Part shown: positions 22,055-30,583 of the stretch, piece after piece
Layout: every line of letters begins with the position of its first letter
Numbering within the stretch: the stretch's first letter is position 1
NCBI GenBank assembly: GCA_021848465.1
Contig: JAJZUP010000002.1
Span: 248,001 to 312,000, forward strand
DNA length: 64,000 bases
From: Pseudomonadota bacterium
GTDB lineage: Bacteria > Pseudomonadota > Gammaproteobacteria > Burkholderiales > Gallionellaceae
Direction: 5' to 3'
The notes under the pieces: model-generated
Told to the model about the DNA's origin: nothing
Database searches by the model: none
The model's input: only the letters and a program-made list of their open reading frames with translations
Program-made: the position numbers and the translations under genes

Positions 22055-23188
22055 TCAGAACGGAATGTCATCATCAAAATTGGCAAATTTCCCCTGGCTA
22101 TATCGTTTTACGACATCAAGCTTAGTTTGAATATTTCCAATAATAATGTTTCTCTTTTCCCGAGAGCTTGATCTAAATAGATTTAGAAATGATCTCAATA
22201 CATGCACTTCAAATGAATATGAGTTATTAAAGTAATACGCCCCATTGATAAAACATTTAAGTACAAGAGTGCTACTAGGAACATACTCTTCAAGCATAAC
22301 TTTCTTATAACACTCTTCCAGTTTTGCCTGTATTTCACTGGCGTCATCGTAATACTTCGTGCTCTCTTCTATCTTTGAAATTGCAGAAAAAAGGCAATTC
22401 GAAAATTCCCTATATATATTGAGTTCATTATTTGAGAAATCGATATCAAGAAATTTCTCAGACAAGAGTTCTTTTCGGATTTCTGAGAATGAAGAAATTC
22501 TTGCTTCTGGATTTGAGAAGCTCATTCGACCAAGGAGAGACGTATGCCTAAAATGCTCAATGCGTCTATCAGAGATTATTTTCTCAAATAGTTTCCCTAC
22601 AAAATAAACTTCAGTTCTGTAATCGTAGAGAGCCTCTTTGAACTCAGGTGGCGGTTCGCACCACCAATTCAGTGTAATACTTTTTCCGTAATCATCCGCA
22701 TTAATGGTCTGCTTCCCAAAACCAAAATCTATAATCTTCACCACACCATCATTCGCCACCATTACATTTTGCGGTCTGATATCACGATGCAATATCTGAT
22801 TTTTCTCAAGATGGGCAAAACCTTCTATTACTTGCGCAAATACCTCATTCACATCCTCTGGTCGCTTAGTCAGATAGTCTTCAATATCAAATCCCCGTAC
22901 ATACTCCATCAAAATATATCCAGTTAGTTGTTCTGGATATAAATAGTAATTAAACACTCGAACAACATTTTGATGATTCAGTAAGTGCAATAACTTTATT
23001 TCACGAACAAAATTTTTGAAGAAGTCCTCTTTTAAACTCTCATGAATTGGCGAATATTTTTTGCATACAAACTGCTCATCAATGACACCATCATAGAGCA
23101 ACACAGTTCTCCCACATGCTCCCTGCCCAAGCTCTCGCTTTAGAACGAAGTCTTTCTTTCTAATGAATTCAACTATCTTCTCTGTCAT
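22055..23188 (-). CDS. AT-rich Ser/Thr protein kinase with C-terminal extension
   Basis: LGQGACGRTVLLYD, HRDIRPQNVMVANDGVVKIIDFGFG; clearly lower GC than flanks. Confidence 0.88.
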   Translation of the reverse strand: MTEKIVEFIRKKDFVLKRELGQGACGRTVLLYDGVIDEQFVCKKYSPIHESLKEDFFKNFVREIKLLHLLNHQNVVRVFNYYLYPEQLTGYILMEYVRGFDIEDYLTKRPEDVNEVFAQVIEGFAHLEKNQILHRDIRPQNVMVANDGVVKIIDFGFGKQTINADDYGKSITLNWWCEPPPEFKEALYDYRTEVYFVGKLFEKIISDRRIEHFRHTSLLGRMSFSNPEARISSFSEIRKELLSEKFLDIDFSNNELNIYREFSNCLFSAISKIEESTKYYDDASEIQAKLEECYKKVMLEEYVPSSTLVLKCFINGAYYFNNSYSFEVHVLRSFLNLFRSSSREKRNIIIGNIQTKLDVVKRYSQGKFANFDDDIPF

Positions 23189-23305
23189 TTTTCTAGCAAC
23201 TCAATTATGCGAATACTCTCCAGAGCAAAATTTAATTCAACTGCGCCCCACGATCCAACATGCATTCAATCCACGCCTTAGGCTTGTTAGTCGCCAGCAA
23301 CACCA

Positions 23306-23638
23306 TCAGGCAGCGACACTTTTCTCGATCACTTCGGACACCCAGGTATTCAGGCTCTGCCCATGCATTTCGGCAGCCAGTGCGGCACGCGCATGCAGCT
23401 CGGGAGACAAGCGCAAGCGGAATTGTCCTGAATAAGGTTTGTTGGGCTCCTTCTTCAATTTCTTGCAGGTTGCCAGGTAATCCTCAACCGCCTCGACAAA
23501 TGCTTCGCGCAACTCGGCGACGCTCTCGCCGTGGAATCCGACAACATCCCTGATCCCGGCAATATGCCCAATAAAGCAGCCGTCGGCTTCGCTGTACTCC
23601 ACGCGCGCGGCAAAATCCTTGTATGTCATGGTGTTCAT
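23306..23638 (-). CDS. hicB: HicB-family antitoxin
   Basis: RVEYSEADGCFIGHIAGIRDVVGFHGESVAELREAFVEAVEDYLATCKK + FRLRLSPELHARAALAAEMHGQSLNTWVSEVIEKS. Confidence 0.92.
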   Translation of the reverse strand: MNTMTYKDFAARVEYSEADGCFIGHIAGIRDVVGFHGESVAELREAFVEAVEDYLATCKKLKKEPNKPYSGQFRLRLSPELHARAALAAEMHGQSLNTWVSEVIEKSVAA

Positions 23639-23910
23639 GGTTTGACTCCTAAATCTTCGAGATACATCCTTGCATCGCGCACTTGGTAAGGTTTGGCTTC
23701 CTTTGCAGGGTGAGGTCTGTGGAAGGTGGCCACCAGCCCATCCTTTTCGAATCGCACGCGGGAGCCATTGCCTTCAATGACGCGACAGCCCACCGCTACC
23801 AGCAGGGCTTCGATCCTGCGCCACTCCAGCGAGGCCGACACCGGGTCGGTGAAAATGGCCTGGAGCGTTTTGCGATGTGTCGCATTCATGGTATCAAATT
23901 TTGGAACCAA
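23635..23910 (-). CDS. hicA: HicA-family toxin
   Basis: IEALLVAVGCRVIEGNGSRVRFEKDGLVATFHRPHPAKEAKPYQVRDARMYLEDLGVKP. Confidence 0.9.
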   Translation of the reverse strand: MVPKFDTMNATHRKTLQAIFTDPVSASLEWRRIEALLVAVGCRVIEGNGSRVRFEKDGLVATFHRPHPAKEAKPYQVRDARMYLEDLGVKP

Positions 23911-23916
23911 ATAAAA

Positions 23917-26415
23917 TCAATTCCGCAATGGCTTGCCGTTCTTCAGCATATGCTCAATGCGCTGCTGCGTCTTTTCGGTCGCGAGCAACTCCATGAAGTG
24001 CTTGCGCTCCAAATCGAGCAGCCATTGCTCGTCGACCAGGCTGCCGGCATCGACGTCGCCGCCACACAGGGTCTCGGCCACGCGGCAGCCGATTTGGTAG
24101 TCGTGCTCGGAGATGAAGCCGCCTTCGAGCATGTTGATCATCGAGGCCTTGAAGGTGGCGATGCCGGTGCGGCCGGCCACGGCGATCTGGCGCTGGTGCA
24201 GCGGCGGCCGATAGGCCGTGGCGTTGAGTGCGCGCGCCTCTTCCTTCGCCACGTGCAACAGCTCGAATTTGTTCAGCACGATGCGATCAGACGGGCGCAG
24301 GTAGCCCATCTCGCGCGCCAGCTCGGCGCTCTTGGCTACTTCGCCGAGGGCGATGTGCTGGAAGTAGCGGCGCACGAAGGCAAAGGTGTCGGGGCGGTTG
24401 TCGTTGGCAAAGCGTTGCGCTTCGAGGGACGCGCGTTGCGCCATTTCCTTGCAGCCGCCGCCGGCGGGCAACAGGCCGACGCCCACTTCCACGAGCCCGA
24501 TGTAGCTTTCCAGCGTGGCAACGACGCGCGTGCAGTGCAGCGAAAACTCGCAACCGCCGCCGAGCGCCAGGCCGTCCACGGCGGCGATGGTCGGCACCTG
24601 CGCGTACTTGAGGCGCATTGAGGCTTGCTGGAATTTGGCGACCACGTCTTCCACGCGCGGCATGTTGCCGGCCGCCGCATTGAACAGGTCGCCCATGCCG
24701 CCGCCGCTGGCGATGGTGTATTTGACGCGCGTGGCCGCGCCTTTCAGCTTGCCGAACAGGCCGGCTTCCTGCGCCGGCTCCTGCACGCCCTGCATCAGTT
24801 GCAGCAGGTTCGCCCCGGCGGAGAACGGCGCTTCGGTCTGCCACAGGACCAGCGCCGAGAAATGCGCTTCGGCTTCGTCCACCGCGCGCAGGATGCCGTC
24901 CAGCACTTCGTCGCTGACCGTGTGCATCTTGGTCTTGAAGCTGAGGATGGCGATGTGGTCGCCGGTGTGCCACAGGCGCACCTCGTCGGTCTCGAACACG
25001 GTTTCGCCGTATTCGCGCGGCTCGCCCAGCAAATGGTCGGGAAACGCCTGGCGCCAATACACCGGCAGCGTCGAACGCGGCTGATAGCAGTTTGTCAGCG
25101 GGGCATAAGAGCCTTGCGAGGTATGCACGCCATTGCGGGCCGGGTCGGTCGCCCAGGCCGGCAGCGGCACTTCGCACATGGCCTTGCCGGCCGCGATGTC
25201 GGCGCTGATCCACTGCGCCACCTGCTGCCAGCCCGCCGCCTGCCAGATTTCGAACGGGCCGTTGTCCCAACCGAAGCCCCAGCGCACCGCGAAATCGACA
25301 TCGCGCGCATTGTCGGCAATGCTCTCCAGGTGCAACGCGCAGTAGTGGAACACATCGCGGAAGGTGGCCCACAGGAACTGCGCTTGCGCATGCGGGCTGG
25401 CACGCAGCCCGGCCAGTTTTTTGGCCCAGTCGCGTTCGCGCAGGATGGCCTTCACGCCGTCATCCACCTTGGCATCGGAGAGCCGGTATTCCTGCGTGTG
25501 CAAGTCCAGCACGTGGATGTCCTTGCCGATTTTCTGGTAGATGCCCTTCCTGGTTTTCTGTCCGAGCGCGCCCTGGTTCACCAGGTACTGGAACCAGCCC
25601 GGCAATTCGTAGTGCTGGTGCCACGGGTCTTCGCTGAGGTTTTCGCGCATGGTGTTGACCACGTGTGCGAACACGTCCAGCCCCACCACATCCAGCGTGC
25701 GGAAGGTGGCGCTTTTCGGGCGGCCCAGATAGCGCCCGGTCAGCGCATCCACGGTGTCGAAGCCGAGGTGGAAGGCCTGTGCATGGTGCTTGGTCGCCAG
25801 CATCGAGAAAACGCCGATGCGGTTGGCGATGAAGTTCGGCGTATCTTGCGCGCGCACCACGCCCTTGCCGAGCGTGGAAACGAGGAAGGTTTCCAGCGCA
25901 TCGAGCAGCCCCGCCTCGGTGACGCGGCACGGGATCAGCTCGACCAGATGCATGTAGCGCGGCGGGTTGAAGAAATGGATGCCGCAGAAACGATGGCGCA
26001 ACGCTTCCGGGAATGCCTCGGCCAGCACGTTGATCGACAGGCCAGACGTGTTGGTGGCAAAGATCGCATGCGCGCCTACATGCGGTGCCACCTTGCGGTA
26101 GAGATCGGACTTCCAGTCGATGCGCTCGGCGATGGCCTCGATGACCAGGTCGCAATCGCGCAGTTTTTCCAGGTGCTGCTCGTAGTTGGCCGGCTCGATA
26201 TAGGCCAGCCGCGCGGGAGATGAGGCCGGGGCCGGCTCCAGTTTTTTCAGGCTGTCGATGGCCTTGTTCACGTTGCCGTTCGGGTCGCCGCCTTGCGCGG
26301 GCAGTTCAAACAGCAGCGTTTCGACATTTGCGTTCACCAGGTGGGCTGCGATCTGCGCGCCCATCACGCCGGCGCCCAGCACGGCCGCCTTGCGTATCGT
26401 CAGTTTGTTGTTCAC
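23917..26415 (-). CDS. fadB: 3-hydroxyacyl-CoA dehydrogenase / enoyl-CoA hydratase
   Basis: AAVLGAGVMGAQIAAHLVNANVE, FATNTSGLSI, GIHFFNPPRYMHLVELIP, hydratase region ALGGGCEFSLHCTRVVA. Confidence 0.94.
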   Translation of the reverse strand: MNNKLTIRKAAVLGAGVMGAQIAAHLVNANVETLLFELPAQGGDPNGNVNKAIDSLKKLEPAPASSPARLAYIEPANYEQHLEKLRDCDLVIEAIAERIDWKSDLYRKVAPHVGAHAIFATNTSGLSINVLAEAFPEALRHRFCGIHFFNPPRYMHLVELIPCRVTEAGLLDALETFLVSTLGKGVVRAQDTPNFIANRIGVFSMLATKHHAQAFHLGFDTVDALTGRYLGRPKSATFRTLDVVGLDVFAHVVNTMRENLSEDPWHQHYELPGWFQYLVNQGALGQKTRKGIYQKIGKDIHVLDLHTQEYRLSDAKVDDGVKAILRERDWAKKLAGLRASPHAQAQFLWATFRDVFHYCALHLESIADNARDVDFAVRWGFGWDNGPFEIWQAAGWQQVAQWISADIAAGKAMCEVPLPAWATDPARNGVHTSQGSYAPLTNCYQPRSTLPVYWRQAFPDHLLGEPREYGETVFETDEVRLWHTGDHIAILSFKTKMHTVSDEVLDGILRAVDEAEAHFSALVLWQTEAPFSAGANLLQLMQGVQEPAQEAGLFGKLKGAATRVKYTIASGGGMGDLFNAAAGNMPRVEDVVAKFQQASMRLKYAQVPTIAAVDGLALGGGCEFSLHCTRVVATLESYIGLVEVGVGLLPAGGGCKEMAQRASLEAQRFANDNRPDTFAFVRRYFQHIALGEVAKSAELAREMGYLRPSDRIVLNKFELLHVAKEEARALNATAYRPPLHQRQIAVAGRTGIATFKASMINMLEGGFISEHDYQIGCRVAETLCGGDVDAGSLVDEQWLLDLERKHFMELLATEKTQQRIEHMLKNGKPLRN

Positions 26416-26469
26416 CGCTTACTCCAGATAAAAAAAGGGAGGCAACGCCTCCCTGTGTGTGCATCAAAT

Positions 26470-27462
26470 TCAGAAACGATGTCCGTACTGCAAGCTGTAG
26501 ATATTGACGCTGCCGCCGGAGCTGCCCAGCAACGGATTCAGGCCGTCGGCACCGACGCCCTGCGTGATGCCCATGTTGTTCACATACAGGTGGGCGTAGC
26601 CGAAATTCAGCGCACTGTCCTTGGCCAGCTTGTATTCGCCGCCCAGCGAAAACCAGGTGTGATCCTGGTCGGAAACCTGGTCGGTGCGGTAGATCGCGGA
26701 GGCTGAGGTGCGGTCGTAGGCCAAGCCCAGGTGCGCACTCCACTGCTCGTCGTAATGCTGGGTAGCGCCGATCGCGCCGCGCCAGTTTTTGCGCCAGTTA
26801 TCCGCGGGCAAGGTTGCATCCGCAGCGGGCACCGCCACACCCAGATTCTGCATGGCGCCAAGGCCGGCCACGGTCAGGTCGGCCGACACATCGAACTGTT
26901 CGTCGAGGCGGTAGACCACGCCGCTGGACAAGGCATCCGGCAGCACCGCATCGCCGCCCGGCGTGCGCAACGGCCCGATATTGTCATTGACCAGCGCCGA
27001 CAGCGAGAACGGGTCTTCCATGCCGCGCTTGCCGGGGGTACGGTAAAGCAGGCCGACGCGGGTCTGCTCATCGACCTCCATCAACGCCCCGAAATTATAG
27101 GAGTGCTCGACAACCGGCCGCAGCGCCGGATCGTCCAGCAGGAGATTCCCGCCGAGCTGCGGCGAACCGCCGGCGGCAAACAACAAGGTGTTTTCGTCCA
27201 ACTGCAACGCCGCATCCTGCCTGGCACGGCGCTTTTTCGCGCTTACACCGCTTGGCTCGCTCCGCTGCGCGGAAGCCAGCAGTATTTCTTGCGGGACATG
27301 CGCACTGGAAGCAGCGAGCAGATCAATGCGCGGCAGCGTGATTGTCGACGGAGCGGCCGCCTCGTTCGCATACATCGAAAAACCATATGCAGCATTACCC
27401 GCCCAGGCTGTCGCCAGCAGCAGGCCCACAGGATATTTCCATGCATTTGCAATATGTTTCAT
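26470..27462 (-). CDS. FadL/OmpP1-like outer membrane protein, short N-terminally divergent form
   Basis: LLYRTPGKRGMEDPFSL, WRGAIGATQHYDEQWSAHLGLAYDRTSASAIYRTDQVSDQDHTWFSLGGEYKL, terminal Phe. Confidence 0.7.
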   Translation of the reverse strand: MKHIANAWKYPVGLLLATAWAGNAAYGFSMYANEAAAPSTITLPRIDLLAASSAHVPQEILLASAQRSEPSGVSAKKRRARQDAALQLDENTLLFAAGGSPQLGGNLLLDDPALRPVVEHSYNFGALMEVDEQTRVGLLYRTPGKRGMEDPFSLSALVNDNIGPLRTPGGDAVLPDALSSGVVYRLDEQFDVSADLTVAGLGAMQNLGVAVPAADATLPADNWRKNWRGAIGATQHYDEQWSAHLGLAYDRTSASAIYRTDQVSDQDHTWFSLGGEYKLAKDSALNFGYAHLYVNNMGITQGVGADGLNPLLGSSGGSVNIYSLQYGHRF

Positions 27463-27510
27463 GATGATCTCCCAGTCGTCGTGCAACAACGGAATCATGC
27501 TCCCAAGCCA

Positions 27511-27906
27511 TCACTCCGGCGGCAATTCGCGCGGCTTGCGGTTATCGCCCACCGCCACATAGGTCAGCGTCGCTTCGGTCACCTTGACGCACACCGGCTT
27601 TACCGGGTCGCGCTGCGCATAGACTTCCACATTGACCGTCATCGAGGTGCGCCCCACGCGCACGATGTCCGCATACAGGCTGACCACATCCCCGACAAAC
27701 AGCGGCTGCTTGAACACGAACGAATTCACCGCCACCGTCGCCACCCGTCCGCGCGCCCGGCTGACCGCCGGGATGCTGCCGGCAATATCCACCTGCGCCA
27801 TCACCCAGCCGCCGAATACATCGCCGCTGATATTGCAGTCGGTCGGCATGGCCACCACACGCAAGGTTGCGTGGCGTGCCGGCAGGGTGGTTGTCTGCTC
27901 TTCCAT
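27511..27906 (-). CDS. Acyl-CoA thioesterase (YciA/hotdog family)
   Basis: LRVVAMPTDCNISGDVFGGWVMAQVDIAGSIPAVSRARGRVATVAVNSFVFKQPLFVGD. Confidence 0.92.
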   Translation of the reverse strand: MEEQTTTLPARHATLRVVAMPTDCNISGDVFGGWVMAQVDIAGSIPAVSRARGRVATVAVNSFVFKQPLFVGDVVSLYADIVRVGRTSMTVNVEVYAQRDPVKPVCVKVTEATLTYVAVGDNRKPRELPPE

Positions 27907-27907
27907 A

Positions 27908-29710
27908 TTAGTGCCCCAGGTAAAGATTGTCGATCTCGGTGTGGTATTTAGCCACCACCTTGTCCCGCTTGAGGCTCAGCTTCGGCGTAAGCAGGCCGTT
28001 TTCTATGCTCCATGGCTCATCCAGCAGCAACACGCGATGCACCTTGGCATAGCCGGGAAAACTCCTCAGGTTGCGCGCAATGCGCCGCAGCACCTTGGCT
28101 TCGACATTGCTGTCGCACAGCGATTCCGGCATATCCGGACGCACGCCGACCTTGGCGGCGATTTCCAGCCAGACGGTCGGGTTGACCACGGCCAGCGCCA
28201 CCAGATAGGGCCGCCCTTCGCCGTAGATCATCACCTGATCGATCAGCGGATCATGCAGGATGGCTGCCTCCATGTCGCCGGGCGGCAGTTTTTCGCCGTT
28301 CGCCAGCACGATGATTTCCTTGAGCCGCCCGGTGATGTAGATGTGGCCGGAATCGTTGATGTAGGCGATGTCACCGGTATTCAGCCAGCCGTCCGCATCG
28401 ATCATCGCGCGCGTTGCTTCCGGGTTGTTCCAGTAACCCAGCATCACATTCGGACCTTTCACCAGCAACGCATTCTGCTCGCCGAGCTTGACCTGTACGC
28501 CGCGCAGCACCTGCCCGACGCTTTCCGGAAAATTGTTGTCCAGACGGTTGCCCGAGACGATCGGGCTGGTCTCGGTCAGGCCGTAACCCTGCACCACCGG
28601 CAGTCCCAGCCCGACGAACATATGCGAAATTTCCGGCGCCAGCGCCGCACCGCCGCTAACTGCGGTGCGCAGGCGCCCGCCCAGACGATCCAGCACCTTG
28701 CGCGCCACCAGCGCGTTCAGCAGCGGCCAAGCCAGGAACGACAACTTCCAGGGGCCGCGTCCCTGCTCATGGATGAAGCGCGCCCAGCCCACCTTGACTG
28801 CCAGCTCGAACAGCCAGCGCCGCGCCGGCGGCCCTTCGCTAAGCTTGGCGTAAATCGCCGCATGCACACGCTCGTAGATGCGCGGCACGGCCACCAGAAC
28901 GGTGGGACGGAGGTTTTTCAGGTCCTCGGCGAGCAACTGCACCGAACGGGCATAGGCCACAGTGGCGCCGACCATGACTTGCAGGTAATAACCGCACACG
29001 CGCTCGAATGCATGCGACAGCGGCAGAAACGACAGCAGCAGGTCGTCGCCGCGCAGCTCGAAGGTGCTCAACGCACCGTAAGTGTTGCTCAACAGGTTGG
29101 CGTGGCTCAGCATCACGCCTTTCGGGCGTCCGGTGGTACCCGAAGTGTAGATCAGGGTGGCGAGTTCATCCTTGGTGCGCGCCACGGCCGGCTGCAGCTC
29201 GGCCGTTTCCGGCAGGCTTGCAGAGGCGCACAGCAGGCGCGGATCGGCGGCGGCAATTTCATTCAGCGAGACAAAACGCTGCACCCCCTCAAGCTGCCCC
29301 AGCACCGCACCGAGTTCGCGCCACTGGTCGGCATTCTCGAACAGCAGCACCTTGGCCTGCGCATCGTTGATGATGTAGGCGATATTGTCGGCGCGGTCTA
29401 TCGTGTACAGCGGGACGGTGACCAGTCCCAGCGATGCCGCTGCCTGGTCGAACATCACCCACTGCGGGCAGTTGCGCAGCATGATGGCGACCCGCTCGCC
29501 CGGCGCCAGCCCCTCGCGCAGCAGCAGGGCCTGCCAGCGTGCCACCTGGTCGCGCATCTGCGCCCAGGTATAGGACTGCCAGGTATTGGCCTGCATGTCG
29601 AAATAGCGGTATGCCTCGCGTTGCGGCGTGCGCCGCACCCGCTCCTGGAACAATCCATACAGCGTGCCGGCCTGATCCGGCGTAACCACTGCGTTATGAA
29701 GTCCCCCCAT
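27908..29710 (-). CDS. Long-chain acyl-CoA synthetase (AMP-forming)
   Basis: LIYTSGTTGRPKGVMLSHANLLSN, QGYGLTETSPIVS, GWLNTGDIAYINDSGHIYITGRLKEII. Confidence 0.94.
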   Translation of the reverse strand: MGGLHNAVVTPDQAGTLYGLFQERVRRTPQREAYRYFDMQANTWQSYTWAQMRDQVARWQALLLREGLAPGERVAIMLRNCPQWVMFDQAAASLGLVTVPLYTIDRADNIAYIINDAQAKVLLFENADQWRELGAVLGQLEGVQRFVSLNEIAAADPRLLCASASLPETAELQPAVARTKDELATLIYTSGTTGRPKGVMLSHANLLSNTYGALSTFELRGDDLLLSFLPLSHAFERVCGYYLQVMVGATVAYARSVQLLAEDLKNLRPTVLVAVPRIYERVHAAIYAKLSEGPPARRWLFELAVKVGWARFIHEQGRGPWKLSFLAWPLLNALVARKVLDRLGGRLRTAVSGGAALAPEISHMFVGLGLPVVQGYGLTETSPIVSGNRLDNNFPESVGQVLRGVQVKLGEQNALLVKGPNVMLGYWNNPEATRAMIDADGWLNTGDIAYINDSGHIYITGRLKEIIVLANGEKLPPGDMEAAILHDPLIDQVMIYGEGRPYLVALAVVNPTVWLEIAAKVGVRPDMPESLCDSNVEAKVLRRIARNLRSFPGYAKVHRVLLLDEPWSIENGLLTPKLSLKRDKVVAKYHTEIDNLYLGH

Positions 29711-29727
29711 GGTCCCCCCTGTTTTTC

Positions 29728-30546
29728 TTATACAAACAAATCTTCCTGCAAATTTGCGCCCGGCTGCATCGCATAGTGCGCGAAATCGCTGATACCTTCT
29801 TCACACAGCACCTGCTCATCAATGAAAAAATTCCCGCTGCATGCCCGGCTGCCGCGGAGCAGGATGACATGCGCCGCATCGGCCATGATGGCCGGTTTGC
29901 GTGAAGCTTGCAGTATTTCCGGCGGGAAGTTGTTCGCAATCGCGGCAGTGGCGATCGTCGTGCGCGGCCACAGACAGTTGCAGGCGATGCCGTCGGCGGC
30001 AAACTCGCGCGCCATGCCCAGCATGCACATGCTCATGCCAAATTTTGAAATGCTGTACGCGGCGTGCGGCGCGAACCATTGCGCATCCATATTGAGCGGC
30101 GGCGACAGGGTCAGCACGTGCGGGTTGGCCGCCTGTTTCAGGTGCGGAATGCAGGCTTGCGTGACCAGGAAGGTCGCGCGCATGTTCACCGACCACATCA
30201 GGTCAAGCTGCTTCGGGGTGGTTTGCAGCGTGGGCGTCAAGGCAATCGCGCTGGCGTTATTGACCAGCACATCGAGGCCGCCGAAATGCTGCACGGCCTG
30301 CTCCACCGCGGCGCCGATGGCCTGCGCATCGCGCACATCCAGTTGCAGCGCGAGTGCGCGGCCGCCGGCCTGGCGCACCTCTTCCGCCACCTCATGGATG
30401 GTTCCAGGTAGCTTCGGATGCGGCTCGGCGGTCTTGCCGGTAATCACCAGGTTGGCGCCGTCGCGCGCACAGCGCAGCGCAATCTCGCGCCCAATGCCGC
30501 GGCTCGCGCCGGTGATGAAGATGGTCTTGTTGTGCAAACCGGACAT
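29728..30546 (-). CDS. SDR family oxidoreductase (HSDL2-like)
   Basis: IFITGASRGIGREIALRCARDGANLVITGK, VLVNNASAIALTPTLQTTPKQLDLMWSVN, YSISKFGMSM. Confidence 0.92.
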   Translation of the reverse strand: MSGLHNKTIFITGASRGIGREIALRCARDGANLVITGKTAEPHPKLPGTIHEVAEEVRQAGGRALALQLDVRDAQAIGAAVEQAVQHFGGLDVLVNNASAIALTPTLQTTPKQLDLMWSVNMRATFLVTQACIPHLKQAANPHVLTLSPPLNMDAQWFAPHAAYSISKFGMSMCMLGMAREFAADGIACNCLWPRTTIATAAIANNFPPEILQASRKPAIMADAAHVILLRGSRACSGNFFIDEQVLCEEGISDFAHYAMQPGANLQEDLFV

Positions 30547-30583
30547 CGGTTCCCCCTTGCTGTTTGCAGCCCTGCGCGCTGTC

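Noticed and set aside
23281-23306. MVLLATNKPKAWIECMLDRGAQLN peptide as a truncated MiaE gene
   Set aside because: Resemblance is too short and weak to name a family; kept only as part of the small-ORF observation.
24625-26223. 532-aa plus-strand ORF opposite fadB
   Set aside because: Antisense artefact of GC-rich third-position bias.
27632-29776. 714-aa plus-strand ORF opposite the acyl-CoA synthetase gene
   Set aside because: Antisense artefact with compositional bias; real gene is on the minus strand.
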